Part shown: positions 1 to 9,218 of the stretch, piece by piece
How positions within the stretch are numbered: the first letter of the stretch is position 1
Layout: the number at the start of each line of letters is the position of its first letter
Origin: Streptomyces cynarae
Lineage (GTDB): Bacteria; Actinomycetota; Actinomycetes; Streptomycetales; Streptomycetaceae
Length of the DNA: 64,000 bases
Direction: 5' to 3'
Assembly: GCF_025642135.1 (NCBI RefSeq)
Contig: NZ_CP106793.1
Coordinates: 8,152,001-8,216,000, forward strand
Notes under the pieces: generated by a model
Databases searched by the model: none
Seen by the model: the letters and a program-made list of their open reading frames with translations, nothing else
Told to the model about the DNA's origin: nothing
Made by a program: the position numbers and the translations under genes

Positions 1-1
1 G

Positions 2-232
2 ATCGCCTTCACCTGGAGCTGGGGCGACTACATCGCTCCCATGCTCTTGCTGTCCAACGACCGTTCCACGCTCGCGGTCGCCATCTCCACGTCGTACGTC
101 AACGCCCAGGGCCTGCCCGTCAACAACTGGATCGCGGCGGGCACCGTGATGTACGTCGTCCCCATCCTGCTGATCTTCCTGGTCGCTCAGCGCGGCTTCG
201 TCACCGGGATGTCCACATCCGGCCTCAAGTGA
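2..232 (+). CDS. Carbohydrate ABC transporter permease, C-terminal part (5' end outside window)
   Basis: The frame is open from the left edge to the TGA at 230-232 and gives 76 residues. The sequence holds the last cytoplasmic loop (TWSWGDYIAPMLLLSND), a long hydrophobic segment (AAGTVMYVVPILLIFLVAQR) and the tail FVTGMSTSGLK. This is the usual end of MalG-type inner-membrane permeases of CUT1 sugar importers, where the last helix is followed by a short Q-R-x-FV-x-G tail. The secreted polysaccharide enzymes start 57 bases downstream on the same strand, so this permease probably imports their oligosaccharide products. Substrate unknown. Confidence 0.85.
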   Translation: MAFTWSWGDYIAPMLLLSNDRSTLAVAISTSYVNAQGLPVNNWIAAGTVMYVVPILLIFLVAQRGFVTGMSTSGLK

Positions 233-288
233 CGGCCCTCTTCTCCCCGTCTGTCTCTCATCTTCCCGCTCAGTTAAGGAATTTCTCC

Positions 289-2073
289 ATGAACGACACC
301 CAGGGCACCGGTATGACCCGGCGCACCGTTCTCCAGGCCGCGGGCGCCGCTGCCGCCGCGTACTCCCTGATCGGTGCCGCAGCCGGTACCGCGAGAGCCG
401 ATGACACGCCCGCATCGACCGACAAGCTGGTGATCTACCCCATCCCGAGCGGGGTCCCGACCAACCTGAGCTACTCCGTCAAGGCCCGTACCCCGGGCGG
501 CGACTGGCAGACGGTGCCCGTCTACCGCGCGAGAGCGAAGCAGATCGACGCGAACACGGGCAGCGGTCCGGTGTTCAACTCCTCCGTCGCCATGTTCGAC
601 TTCCAGGGCACCGTGGAGGTCGCCGTCACGTCGGCCAAGGGCACGATCGGCAGCGCGCGGATCCGCCCGCTGTCGTACGACACCCAGTTCACGGTGGACG
701 GCGCGACGATCAGCTTCACCCTCACCGAGCCGCGCAACCTCTCCATCGAGGTCGACGGCGACGTCTTCAACAACCTGCAACTGCACGCCAACCCGATCGA
801 GACGCACGTCCCCGACCCCGGCGACGAGGACGTCATCTACTTCGGCCCCGGCCTGCACAAGACCACCAACAACGTACTGACCGTGCCCAGCGGCAAGACG
901 GTCTACCTGGCCGGCGGTGCGGTGCTCACGTCGCAGGTGGCGTTCCAGAACGTGGAGAACGCCCGACTGCGGGGCCGCGGCGTGCTGTACAACTCCCCGA
1001 GCGGCGTGCTGGTCGAGTACTCGAAGAACATCGAGATCGACGGCGTGACGGTGCTCAACCCCAGCAGCGGCTACGCGATCACCGTGGGCCAGTCCCAGCA
1101 GGTCACCATCCACAACTTCCACGCCTACAGCCACGGCCAGTGGGGCGACGGCATCGACATCTTCTGCAGCCAGGACGTCCTGATCGACAACGTCTGGATG
1201 CGCAACGCCGACGACTGCATCGCGATCTACGCCCACCGCTGGAACTACTACGGCGACGTCCGAAACATCACCGTCCGCAACTCCATCCTCTGGGCGGACG
1301 TCGCGCACCCGATCAACGTCGGCACACACGGCAACACCGACAACCCGGAGACCATCGAGAACCTCGTCTTCAGCAACATCGACATCCTCGATCACCGCGA
1401 ACCGCAGATGGACTACCAGGGCTGCATCGCGCTCAACCCCGGGGACAGCAACCTGGTGAAGAACGTCCGCGCCCAGGACATCCGGGTGGAGGACTTCCGC
1501 TGGGGCCAGCTCATCAACATGCGTGTCATGTTCAACAAGACGTACAACACCTCCGTCGGCCGCGGCATCGACGGCGTGTACATCAAGAACCTGGCGTACA
1601 ACGGTACCCACGCCAACCCGGCCATCATGGTCGGCTACGACGCGGACCACGCCATCAACAACGTCACGTTCCAGAACCTGGTCATCAACGGCAAGTTCAT
1701 CGGCAACGGGATGAAGAAGCCCGGCTGGTACAAGTTCACGGACATGATGCCGGCGTACGCCAACGAGCACGTGCTGAACATGCGGTTCCTGAACTCCACC
1801 GACGCCACGTCCACCAACGCGCCCCAGATCACCAGCCCGGCCCAGGCCGCGGGCACGAAGAACCAGGTCTTCAACTACCTGATCACGGCAAGCGAGCTAC
1901 CGACGACGTTCAGCGCCGACGGGCTGCCGAAGGGACTGGACATCGACACCGGCACCGGCCTGATCTCCGGCGTCATGACGGACAACGTCGGCTCCTTCGA
2001 CGTCACCGTGTCGGCCACCAACAGCGTGGGCACCGCGACCCAGACCGTCACGCTCACCGTGCAGCACGCGTGA
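289..2073 (+). CDS. Secreted GH28/GH49-like parallel beta-helix polysaccharide hydrolase with C-terminal Ig-like domain
   Basis: I chose the ATG at 289 because AAGGA lies at 276-280; an in-frame upstream start at 229 would overlap the permease. A twin-arginine leader (MTRRTVLQAAGAAAAAYSL) ends near residue 43. An N-terminal beta-sandwich is followed by a right-handed beta-helix (about residues 190-500) with N-V and N-I strand repeats and clustered acidic residues, DGIDIF near 286 and NADDCIAIYAHRW near 305, which look like the catalytic carboxylates of polygalacturonase/dextranase clan enzymes. The last 85 residues form a putative Ig (He_PIG) domain with the typical LPxGLxIDxxTGxISG core. Exported enzyme cutting a plant or microbial polysaccharide; GH28 versus GH49 and substrate cannot be fixed by eye. 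Confidence 0.75.
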   Translation: MNDTQGTGMTRRTVLQAAGAAAAAYSLIGAAAGTARADDTPASTDKLVIYPIPSGVPTNLSYSVKARTPGGDWQTVPVYRARAKQIDANTGSGPVFNSSVAMFDFQGTVEVAVTSAKGTIGSARIRPLSYDTQFTVDGATISFTLTEPRNLSIEVDGDVFNNLQLHANPIETHVPDPGDEDVIYFGPGLHKTTNNVLTVPSGKTVYLAGGAVLTSQVAFQNVENARLRGRGVLYNSPSGVLVEYSKNIEIDGVTVLNPSSGYAITVGQSQQVTIHNFHAYSHGQWGDGIDIFCSQDVLIDNVWMRNADDCIAIYAHRWNYYGDVRNITVRNSILWADVAHPINVGTHGNTDNPETIENLVFSNIDILDHREPQMDYQGCIALNPGDSNLVKNVRAQDIRVEDFRWGQLINMRVMFNKTYNTSVGRGIDGVYIKNLAYNGTHANPAIMVGYDADHAINNVTFQNLVINGKFIGNGMKKPGWYKFTDMMPAYANEHVLNMRFLNSTDATSTNAPQITSPAQAAGTKNQVFNYLITASELPTTFSADGLPKGLDIDTGTGLISGVMTDNVGSFDVTVSATNSVGTATQTVTLTVQHA

Positions 2074-2103
2074 TGCGGCACCACTGATCCAGGAGACACC
2101 CCC

Positions 2104-5100
2104 GTGACCCCCGTGCTTCCCCTCAGCAGACGCTCGTTCCTCGGCGCCGCGGGGCTCGTGGTCGCCGCCGGAGGCGGACTGCTGTCCGCCTCCGCCTCGG
2201 CGGCCTGGGCCCAGGACGACACCACCACGCTCCGGGCCTTCACCCACCCCGGACTACTGCACAGCGCCGACGACCTGGCCCGCATGAAGGCCGCGGTCGC
2301 CGCCAGGGAATCCCCGATCTACGACGGGTTCCTCGCGCTCGCGGCCCACTCGCGCTCGAAGTCGACGTACACGATCCAGAACACCGGCCAGATCACCTCC
2401 TGGGGCCGTGGCCCCACCAACTTCCAGAACCAGGCCGTCGCCGACTCGGCCGCCGCCTACCAGCTCGCCCTCATGTGGCGCATCACCGGCAACCGCGCTT
2501 ACGCCGACAAGGCCCGCGACATCCTCAACGTGTGGTCGGCCTCCCTGACGGCCGTCACCGGGGCCGACGGTCCGCTCGGCGCGGGTCTGCAGGCATTCAA
2601 GTTCGTCAACGCCGCCGAGCTGCTGCGGCACAGCGACTACGACGGCTGGGCGGACTCCGACATCGCCCGCTGCGAGGAGTCCTTCCTCACCGTCTGGTAT
2701 CCCGCCGTCTCCGGCTACATGCTGTACGCCAACGGCAACTGGGACCTGACGTCGATTCAGTCCATCATGGCCATCGGCGTGTTCTGCGAGGAGCGGGCGC
2801 TCTTCGAGGACGCCCTGAGGTTCGCCGCCGCCGGCGCGGGCAACGGCAGCGTCCTGCACCGTATCGTCACCGACGCCGGCCAGGGCCAGGAGTCGGGCCG
2901 TGACCAGGGCCACGAACAGCTCGCGGTCGGCCTCATGGGCGACGCCGCCCAGGTCGCCTGGAACCAGGGCGTCGACCTGTGGGGCTTCGACGACAACCGC
3001 ATCCTGGCGAACGCCGAGTACGCCGCCCGCTACAACCTCGGCGGCGACGTGCCCTTCGTCCCCGACCTGGACCGCACCGGCAAGTACATCAAGACGGCAG
3101 TCTCCGCCGTTTCCCGCGGCACCCTCCCGCCGATCTACGAGATGTACTACGCCCACTACACGGGCGTCCGCGGTCTCGACGCCCCGTACACCAGGGCGGC
3201 CGTCTTCCGCGGCACGGGCGGCGCCCGAGTCGTCGAGGGCAGCAACGACGACCTGCCCAGCTGGGGCACCCTCACCTACGCCGGCACGACGGCGCCCAAC
3301 GCCACCGTCCCGGCCGCTCCGGCGGGCGTCACGGCGGTCGGCGGCGACAAGTCCGTCACCGTGACCTGGCTGCCGTCCGCGTGGGCCGACACGTACACGG
3401 TCCTGCGGGCCACCACCCCCGACGGCCCGTACGAGCAGATCGCGACCGGTGTCGACAAGGCGACGTACACCGACAGCGACGCGCGCGGAGGCCGCGTCCA
3501 CTACTACGCCGTCACCGCCACCAACTCCCAGGGCGGCAGCGCGAGCTCGGCCTGGGCGGTGGCCGCCGCAGGACTCCCCGAGTCCTGGGCCACGCAGGAC
3601 ATCGGTGAGGTGAAGATCCCCGGTTCGGCCGTCTTCGACGGCGAGCGGTTCGTGCTGGAGGCGTCCGGCACCGCGGACACCTGCCGCCTGGCCCACCTGC
3701 CGCTGGCCGGCGACGGCACGATCACCGCGCGGGTGGTGTTCCCCCTCAGCTCCCAGTACTCCAAGATCGGCGTCACCCTGCGCGCCTCCCTGGACGCGGA
3801 CGCGGCACACGCCTCGATGCTCATCCAGGGGCTGCCGCTGCACACCTGGAGCGGTGTGTGGACCGTGCGCACCCAGGACGGGGCCGGCATATCCGCCACC
3901 GGCAGCACGCCCGTGCCGCCCTCCCAGCAGCAGGCGATCACCTCCGGCGCCGGCTTCCCGATCTCCAACCTCGGCACGCTGCCCGAATCGGCGACCCCGC
4001 TCCAGGCCCCGTACGTCGAGGGCGCGGGCGACGGCTACCGGATGCGCATGCCCTACTGGGTACGGGTGACCCGCCGGGGCGACCGCTGCACCGGCGCGAT
4101 CTCCCCGGACGGCATCCGCTGGACCGAAGTCGGCTCCACCGAGGTCGCGTTGGGGCACACCGCGTACGCGGGCCTGGCCCTCACCTCCTGCCTCGGCGTC
4201 GACCAGGACTACGCCGAGACCGGCGCCGGCGCCTTCGACAACGTCAGCGTCACCTCCCGCACCCGCGGCGAGGTCTGGTCCGTGCCGCGCCCCGCCCGCA
4301 CCGCCACCGACCTGAGCGCCACCGCGGGCGCCGACGCGGTGGAGCTGGCCTGGACCGACCCGGACCTCGCGGGCCGCTACAAGGTGCTGCGGTCGACGCA
4401 GGCCGACGGACCGTACGAGACGATCGCGGTCTGCGTCGGACCGGTCGGCTTCGGCGCCCGTATCCGGTACGCGGACGCCACCGGCACGCCCGGCACGACG
4501 TACCACTACGTCGTCGCCAAGACGAACTGCGCCGGACGCGGCCCGCTGTCGGACCCGGCCACCGCGACGATGCCCACACCGTCGGTGCCCCAACTCACCT
4601 CCGCCACGGCGGCGTTCGCCAACAAGGGAGTGCCCTTCCGATTCCTGCTGCGGGCGTCGCACGAGCCCATCCGGTTCGCGGCGGACGGCCTGCCCGACGG
4701 GCTGAGCATCGACAAGCGCACCGGCCTGGTCTCCGGAACGCCGAACGAGACCGGCGATTTCACCGTCACCACCACCGCGGGCAACGCCGCCGGTGACACC
4801 ACCGGCACCCTCACCCTCACGGTCGGCACCCCGCCGCCCGCGCCCTGGACTTACGGCGACCTCGGTGACGTCGTCCTCGACGACCGCGCCTTCGGCACCT
4901 TCGGCGTGGTCGCCATCCAGACCCCCGGCAGCACCGCCTACGAGGACGGGACCTTCGTGGTGCGGGGCGCCGGGACCGACCTCAACGCCAACAGCCAAGG
5001 AATGACGGGCCAGTTCGCACGACAGCCCGTCACCGGCGACTGCGAGGTGACCGCCCGGCTCGTCTCCCGCAGCGGAGCCACCGGCGACCGGGTCGGCCTG

Positions 5101-5442
5101 CTCATGGCCAAGTCCCTGTCGCCGTTCGACCAGGCGGCCGGGGCCATCGTCACCGGCGGCACCAGTGCGCAGCTCATGCTGCGCACGACCGTCGCCGGAA
5201 AGTCGACCTTCACGGGCAACGCGGCGGTCGCCGCTCCCTGCCTGCTGCGGCTGAAGCGCACCGGGACGAGCTTCACCGCGTCCGCCTCCACCGATGACGG
5301 CGCCACCTGGACCGCCATCGCCGCGGGAGACATCCCCGGCTTCGGTGACGCCCCCTACTACGTGGGCCTCGTGGTCTGCTCACGCAACCCCCTGGCCCTC
5401 GGCACCTCCCAGTTCGGCGAGGTGAGCATCACCACGACATAG
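2104..5442 (+). CDS. Large secreted alginate-lyase-like polysaccharide lyase with FN3, Ig-like and lectin-like modules
   Basis: GTG start at 2104 with AGGAGA at 2091-2096. Tat leader SRRSFLGAAGLVVAAGG. Residues about 40-380 are an alpha/alpha-toroid lyase of the alginate_lyase type: YANGNWDLTSIQSIMAIGV, QESGRDQGHEQ near 262-272 and a YNLGGDVPF strip; the Asn, His and Tyr are probable catalytic residues. Then come an FN3-like module (about 402-488), a concanavalin/DUF1349-like sandwich (490-720), a second FN3-like module, a He_PIG Ig-like domain (about 820-910) and a second DUF1349-like sandwich at the C-terminus. At 1112 residues it is far longer than a plain lyase of about 350-400, so the extra modules probably bind polysaccharide. 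Only 30 bases separate it from the preceding enzyme, so they are likely co-transcribed. Exact uronan substrate unknown. Confidence 0.75.
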   Translation: MTPVLPLSRRSFLGAAGLVVAAGGGLLSASASAAWAQDDTTTLRAFTHPGLLHSADDLARMKAAVAARESPIYDGFLALAAHSRSKSTYTIQNTGQITSWGRGPTNFQNQAVADSAAAYQLALMWRITGNRAYADKARDILNVWSASLTAVTGADGPLGAGLQAFKFVNAAELLRHSDYDGWADSDIARCEESFLTVWYPAVSGYMLYANGNWDLTSIQSIMAIGVFCEERALFEDALRFAAAGAGNGSVLHRIVTDAGQGQESGRDQGHEQLAVGLMGDAAQVAWNQGVDLWGFDDNRILANAEYAARYNLGGDVPFVPDLDRTGKYIKTAVSAVSRGTLPPIYEMYYAHYTGVRGLDAPYTRAAVFRGTGGARVVEGSNDDLPSWGTLTYAGTTAPNATVPAAPAGVTAVGGDKSVTVTWLPSAWADTYTVLRATTPDGPYEQIATGVDKATYTDSDARGGRVHYYAVTATNSQGGSASSAWAVAAAGLPESWATQDIGEVKIPGSAVFDGERFVLEASGTADTCRLAHLPLAGDGTITARVVFPLSSQYSKIGVTLRASLDADAAHASMLIQGLPLHTWSGVWTVRTQDGAGISATGSTPVPPSQQQAITSGAGFPISNLGTLPESATPLQAPYVEGAGDGYRMRMPYWVRVTRRGDRCTGAISPDGIRWTEVGSTEVALGHTAYAGLALTSCLGVDQDYAETGAGAFDNVSVTSRTRGEVWSVPRPARTATDLSATAGADAVELAWTDPDLAGRYKVLRSTQADGPYETIAVCVGPVGFGARIRYADATGTPGTTYHYVVAKTNCAGRGPLSDPATATMPTPSVPQLTSATAAFANKGVPFRFLLRASHEPIRFAADGLPDGLSIDKRTGLVSGTPNETGDFTVTTTAGNAAGDTTGTLTLTVGTPPPAPWTYGDLGDVVLDDRAFGTFGVVAIQTPGSTAYEDGTFVVRGAGTDLNANSQGMTGQFARQPVTGDCEVTARLVSRSGATGDRVGLLMAKSLSPFDQAAGAIVTGGTSAQLMLRTTVAGKSTFTGNAAVAAPCLLRLKRTGTSFTASASTDDGATWTAIAAGDIPGFGDAPYYVGLVVCSRNPLALGTSQFGEVSITTT

Positions 5443-5469
5443 ATCCCCCCACGGATCGGAGATGCACGA

Positions 5470-6726
5470 ATGAGCCGCAGAGATCTCCACCCAGCACCGG
5501 ATTCCCCCCACACCGGGCCCAGTCGGCGGGGCGTGCTGCGCGCCGCCGGCGGGCTCGCCGCCGCGGGTCTGATCAGCGCCGCCACCATGCAGTCGGCGGG
5601 AGCCGCCCCGACCACCTGGGCCCACCCCGGCGCCCTGCACAACTCGGGCGACCTCAACCGCGCCAAGGTCAGGGTCGCCGCCGGCACGGACCCCTGGTAC
5701 TCCGGCTGGCAGCGCCTGATCAACAACTCCCACTCCGCGTCCACCTGGACGCCCAACCCCCAGTCCATCGTCTACCGGGGTTCGGGATACCCCGAGAACT
5801 ACGGGATCCTCTACAACGACATCGCCGCCGCCTACCAGAACGCGCTGAGATGGTGGGTCGCCGGCACCAGCGCCAACGCCGACTGCGCCGTCAGGATCTG
5901 CAACGCCTGGTCGAAAACCCTGACCTCGATCCAGGGCAACGCGGACCGGTTCCTCGCCGCCGGCATCTACGGCTGGCAGTTCGCCAACGTCGGCGAGCTG
6001 ATGCGCGACTATCCGGGCTTCGACCTCGCCGGGTTCAAGAAGATGATGCTCAACGTCTTCTACCCGATGAACAACGACTTCCTGGTCCACCACAACGGCG
6101 CCTGCATCACGAACTACTGGGCCAACTGGGACCTGTGCAACATGGCGTCCATCCTCGCCACGGCGATCCTGTGCGAGGACGGCGCCAAGTACGACCAGGC
6201 CGTCAACTACTTCTACAACGGCGCCGGCAACGGCTCCATCGAGCACGCCGTCCCGTACCTGTACACGGACTCGGCCGGCTACGCCCTGGGCCAGTGGCAG
6301 GAGTCGGGCCGCGACCAGGGCCACACCATGATGGGCATGGGCCAGATGGGCGCCATCTGCGAGATGGCCTGGAACCAGGGCACGGACCTGTACAGCTACG
6401 ACAGCAGGAGGTTCTTCAAGGCGGCCCAGTACGTCGCCAAGTACAACATCGGCCAGGACGTGCCGTACACCACCTACACCTGGGGCAGCGGCACGACCTG
6501 CAGCCAGCAGTCGCAGACGGTGATCAGCTCCGGGTCCCGCGGCCAGATCCGCCCGGTGTGGGCCATGCTCCACTTCCACTACAACCGGCGCCTGTACCTC
6601 GACGACAAGTACATCTCGGCGATGTACTACGACCTCGTCGCCCCCGAGGGCGGCGGCGGTGACTACGGCTCCACCAGCGGCGGCTACGACCAGCTCGGCT
6701 TCGGCACGCTGACGTACGCCAAGTAG
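5470..6726 (+). CDS. Secreted alginate-lyase-like enzyme, single domain
   Basis: ATG at 5470, 27 bases after the larger lyase, with CGGAGATG in front. The Tat leader has SRRGVLRAAGGLAAAGLI and cleavage is likely after AQSAGA-type residues near 40. The rest is one toroid lyase domain: NYWANWDLCNMASILATAI, NGAGNGSIEH, QESGRDQGH near residues 277-285, EMAWNQGTDLYSYD and YNIGQDVPY. These blocks repeat almost exactly in the catalytic part of the preceding 1112-residue protein, so the two are paralogues, here without accessory modules. Exported, and probably acting on the same uronic-acid polysaccharide or on its products. It is the last gene of the operon; a strong hairpin follows. Confidence 0.75.
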   Translation: MSRRDLHPAPDSPHTGPSRRGVLRAAGGLAAAGLISAATMQSAGAAPTTWAHPGALHNSGDLNRAKVRVAAGTDPWYSGWQRLINNSHSASTWTPNPQSIVYRGSGYPENYGILYNDIAAAYQNALRWWVAGTSANADCAVRICNAWSKTLTSIQGNADRFLAAGIYGWQFANVGELMRDYPGFDLAGFKKMMLNVFYPMNNDFLVHHNGACITNYWANWDLCNMASILATAILCEDGAKYDQAVNYFYNGAGNGSIEHAVPYLYTDSAGYALGQWQESGRDQGHTMMGMGQMGAICEMAWNQGTDLYSYDSRRFFKAAQYVAKYNIGQDVPYTTYTWGSGTTCSQQSQTVISSGSRGQIRPVWAMLHFHYNRRLYLDDKYISAMYYDLVAPEGGGGDYGSTSGGYDQLGFGTLTYAK

Positions 6727-6738
6727 CGCACCGCAGGG

Positions 6739-6783
6739 CCGCGCGGGCCCGTCGGCGTCGGACCGGCCGACGGGCCCGCGCGG
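6739..6783 (+). terminator. Perfect 17-bp hairpin ending the polysaccharide operon
   Basis: The arms at 6739-6755 and 6767-6783 are exact reverse complements (CCGCGCGGGCCCGTCGG) around an 11-base loop, starting 12 bases after the lyase stop codon. No U-tract follows, as is common for Streptomyces terminators. Confidence 0.85.
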
Positions 6784-6866
6784 AAAACAGGGCGGCTGGG
6801 GGTGCGGATGCGGGCCCTGTTCCCTAGCGTGGCAGGGGTCGAAGTCTCCCGCTGGAGGGATCTGTC

Positions 6867-8222
6867 ATGGCCGTGCCCCGGATCGTGATCGTCGGCGGCG
6901 GGTTCGCCGGCATGGAGACCGCGCGGCGACTCGAGCGGATTCTGGGGCCCGCCGAGGCGCGCCTCAGGCTCGTCGCGCCCTACAGCCACCAGCTCTATCT
7001 GCCCCTGCTGCCGCACGTCGCGTCGGGAATCCTCACCCCGCAGTCGGTCGCGGTCCCGCTGCGCCGGCTGCTGCACCGTACGCTGCTCGTGCCCGGCCAG
7101 GCGGTCGGCGTCGATCCCTCCGCCAAGGCCGTGGTCGTGCGCAAGATCAACGGCGAGACGACCGTCGAGCACTACGACTACCTGGTGCTGACGCCCGGCA
7201 GCGTCACACGGCAGTTCGACATCCCCGGCGTGAACCAGCACGCGGTGGGCATGAAGACCCTCGCGGAGGCGGCCTGGGTACGGGACCACGTCATCTCCCA
7301 GCTCGACCTCGCCGCGGCCAGTTCCGACCCGGTCGAGCGCGAGACACGGCTGCAGTTCGTGGTCGTCGGCGGCGGCTACGCCGGTACCGAGACCGCCGCC
7401 TATCTGCACCACCTCACCACCGCCGCCGTGAAGCGCTGTCCGGGCCTGGACCCGTCCCTGCTGAAGTGGCACCTCGTCGACATCGCGCCCAAGCTCATGC
7501 CGGAACTCGGCGACCGGCTCGGCGCGAAGGCGCTCGCCATCCTGGAACGGCGAGGCCTGCACGTCTCACTCGGCGTCTCGGTCGCCGAGGCCACGGCGGA
7601 CACCGTCACCCTCACCGACGGCCGCAAGCTGCGCTGCCACACCCTGATCTGGACCGCCGGCGTCGCCCCCAGCCCGCTGATCGCCACGCTGGACGCCAAG
7701 ACCGACCGCGGTCGGCTGGTCGTCCGCGACGACCTGGCCGTGCCGGGCCTTGACGGCGTGTTCGCCCTCGGTGACGCCGCGGCGGTGCCCGACCTCGCCA
7801 AGGGCCCGGACGCCATCTGCCCGCCGACCGCCCAGCACGCCATGCGCCAGGGCTGGAGGGCCGCGAAGAACATCGCGGCGGCGCTGCGCGGCGCGCCGCC
7901 GAGCCCCTACCACCACCGAGACCTGGGGCTCGTCGTCGACCTCGGCGGCGTCCAGGCCGTGTCCAAGCCGGTCGGCGTGGAGCTGACCGGCCTGCCCGCA
8001 CAGGTCGTCGCGCGCGGCTACCACCTGGGCGCCCTGCGCACGGTCCCGGCCCGCCTGCGCACGCTGACGAACTGGACGCTGAACGCGATGGCGGGCTACG
8101 ACTTCGTCCGCACCGGCTTCCAGGGCGGGCGCCCGGCCACGCTCAAGGACTTCGAGCGGACCGACGCCTACCTCACGCCCGACCTGATCGCCTCGCACAC
8201 GGCACCGAAGGCGGTCGACTGA
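6867..8222 (+). CDS. NAD(P)H:quinone-type FAD oxidoreductase (NDH-2-like)
   Basis: ATG at 6867 with GGAGGG at 6853-6858. The 451-residue protein has two dinucleotide-binding folds: VIVGGGFAGMETARRL at residues 8-23 for FAD and VVVGGGYAGTETAAYL near 166-181 for NAD(P)H. Next comes the second FAD motif GVFALGDAAAV near 295 and a C-terminal stretch LTNWTLNAMAGYDFVRTGF that could sit at the membrane. Order and length match type-II NADH dehydrogenases, which pass electrons from NADH to quinone without pumping protons. It has no partner genes and is flanked by the terminator upstream and a convergent gene downstream. Another pyridine-nucleotide disulphide-family reductase is possible. Confidence 0.8.
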   Translation: MAVPRIVIVGGGFAGMETARRLERILGPAEARLRLVAPYSHQLYLPLLPHVASGILTPQSVAVPLRRLLHRTLLVPGQAVGVDPSAKAVVVRKINGETTVEHYDYLVLTPGSVTRQFDIPGVNQHAVGMKTLAEAAWVRDHVISQLDLAAASSDPVERETRLQFVVVGGGYAGTETAAYLHHLTTAAVKRCPGLDPSLLKWHLVDIAPKLMPELGDRLGAKALAILERRGLHVSLGVSVAEATADTVTLTDGRKLRCHTLIWTAGVAPSPLIATLDAKTDRGRLVVRDDLAVPGLDGVFALGDAAAVPDLAKGPDAICPPTAQHAMRQGWRAAKNIAAALRGAPPSPYHHRDLGLVVDLGGVQAVSKPVGVELTGLPAQVVARGYHLGALRTVPARLRTLTNWTLNAMAGYDFVRTGFQGGRPATLKDFERTDAYLTPDLIASHTAPKAVD

Positions 8223-8249
8223 CGGTCGACCGACGTCGACTGACTGACG

Positions 8250-8312
8250 CGGGTCAGGCGCCGGTCGACGCGGCTCAGGTGCCGACCGGCACGGGTCAGG
8301 CGCGGTCGCCCT
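8250..8312. repeat. Three degenerate 21-bp tandem repeats between convergent genes
   Basis: Units of the form CGGGTCAGGCGCCGGTCGACG begin at 8250, 8271 and 8292. The last overlaps the 3' end of the minus-strand gene. The preceding 8210-8245 is also rich in GTCGAC/GACTGAC repeats. Probably slippage-prone intergenic DNA. Confidence 0.6.
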
Positions 8313-8646
8313 TCGGCTTGCCCCGCTGATCGGGTGTCCCGTGCGGCGGCGGGCTGATGGGCTCCGGCGAGGTCGCCGGGGACACCGGCGAGCCCCCACT
8401 GCTCCGGCTCGCCTCGGGACGCAGGCCCGCGGTGTCACCGGACGTCGGCTCGGCGCCCGCGCGCAACTGCTCCAGCCGGGCCGTGAGCAGCTCGGTCACC
8501 GGGACACGGCCCGCGTGCTCACGCTCGTGCGCGAGCAGCTGCTCCACCTCGTCCGCGTTCAGCGCGCGGATGCGGCTCTCCAGGCTGCCGAGCGGCAGCT
8601 CGTCGTAGTCGGGCAGCGGCAGGGTGCCGCGGCCGGGCTCAGCCAT
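8296..8646 (-). CDS. Small conserved actinobacterial protein, function unknown (DUF8129-like)
   Basis: 116 residues read right to left. The first 60 are ordered: PLPDYDELPLGSLESRIRAL followed by ADEVEQLLAHEREHAGRVPVTELLTARLEQL, a short helical region I recall from small Streptomyces proteins annotated only as domains of unknown function. The remaining half is Ser/Pro/Gly-rich and probably disordered. There is no signal peptide or membrane segment. It lies 45 bases downstream of the ChaB-like gene on the same strand and is probably co-transcribed with it. I cannot assign a job. Confidence 0.65.
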   Translation of the reverse strand: MAEPGRGTLPLPDYDELPLGSLESRIRALNADEVEQLLAHEREHAGRVPVTELLTARLEQLRAGAEPTSGDTAGLRPEASRSSGGSPVSPATSPEPISPPPHGTPDQRGKPKGDRA

Positions 8647-8691
8647 GAATCTTCACTTCCCTCTGTGCGACGGCCTGACGTGGGACGCGGC

Positions 8692-9096
8692 TCAGCGCGA
8701 CCGGGCGGCCCGGGTACGCGAGCGGTTCTCCTTGCGGATCGCGTCCAGCAGCTCCGCCTTCGACATTCGGGACCGCCCGTCGATGCCCAGGCGCTGCGCG
8801 ACGTGGTAGAGGTGCTCCTTCGAGGCGTTCTCGTCGATGCCCTCGCCGCTGCGCCCGCCCTGCTGCCGGGGCCGCGCCGAACGGGGGTCCGAGGGGCCCT
8901 TTCGGCCGCCCTCCTTGCGCTCCCAGTGGTCGCCGACCTTCTCGAAGGTGTGCTTGAGCGCGCCGTACGCCACCCGGTGCGCCCGCTCGCCCTCGCCGTA
9001 ACTCTCGACCGCCGAGTCGTGCGCCTTGATCCAGGTGCGCTGCGCGTCCTGGGAGGAGCGCTCCAGCGTCGACGGCAGTTCCTGTCGTCCTGGCAC
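8692..9096 (-). CDS. ChaB-family protein with C-terminal Rho_N/SAP-like domain
   Basis: I start at GTG 9096 because GAGGAGGTGG lies at 9101-9110, just upstream; the frame stays open further but without homology. Residues 1-62 (VPGRQELPSTLERSSQDAQRTWIKAHDSAVESYG...) match ChaB, a small protein named for a putative cation-transport regulator. Residues about 90-134 (HLYHVAQRLGIDGRSRMSKAELLDAIRKEN) form the helical Rho N-terminal/SAP-like nucleic-acid-binding fold. The fusion is common in actinobacteria and stress-linked there, but its molecular role is unsettled. The divergent gene at 9219 is a copper-storage protein; 122 bases separate the starts. Confidence 0.85.
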   Translation of the reverse strand: MPGRQELPSTLERSSQDAQRTWIKAHDSAVESYGEGERAHRVAYGALKHTFEKVGDHWERKEGGRKGPSDPRSARPRQQGGRSGEGIDENASKEHLYHVAQRLGIDGRSRMSKAELLDAIRKENRSRTRAARSR

Positions 9097-9218
9097 GGAT
9101 CCACCTCCTCGTCTCGTCGCTCTCTGTGCCCCACGAGTGCCCTGGGGCCCGCCGGGAAAACGGGTGCAGCTCCCGCGAACGCCGGTTTGACGGGGTCGCC
9201 ACCGGCTACCCGCGCGGT

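Noticed and set aside
274..1770. Long minus-strand open frame of 498 codons opposite the first secreted enzyme
   Set aside because: Val/Asp/Gly/Arg-rich shadow caused by GC-rich third positions of the true gene; no motif and no ribosome site.
2254..4998. Minus-strand open frame of 914 codons opposite the large lyase
   Set aside because: Antisense shadow of high-GC coding DNA; composition is biased and no family is visible.
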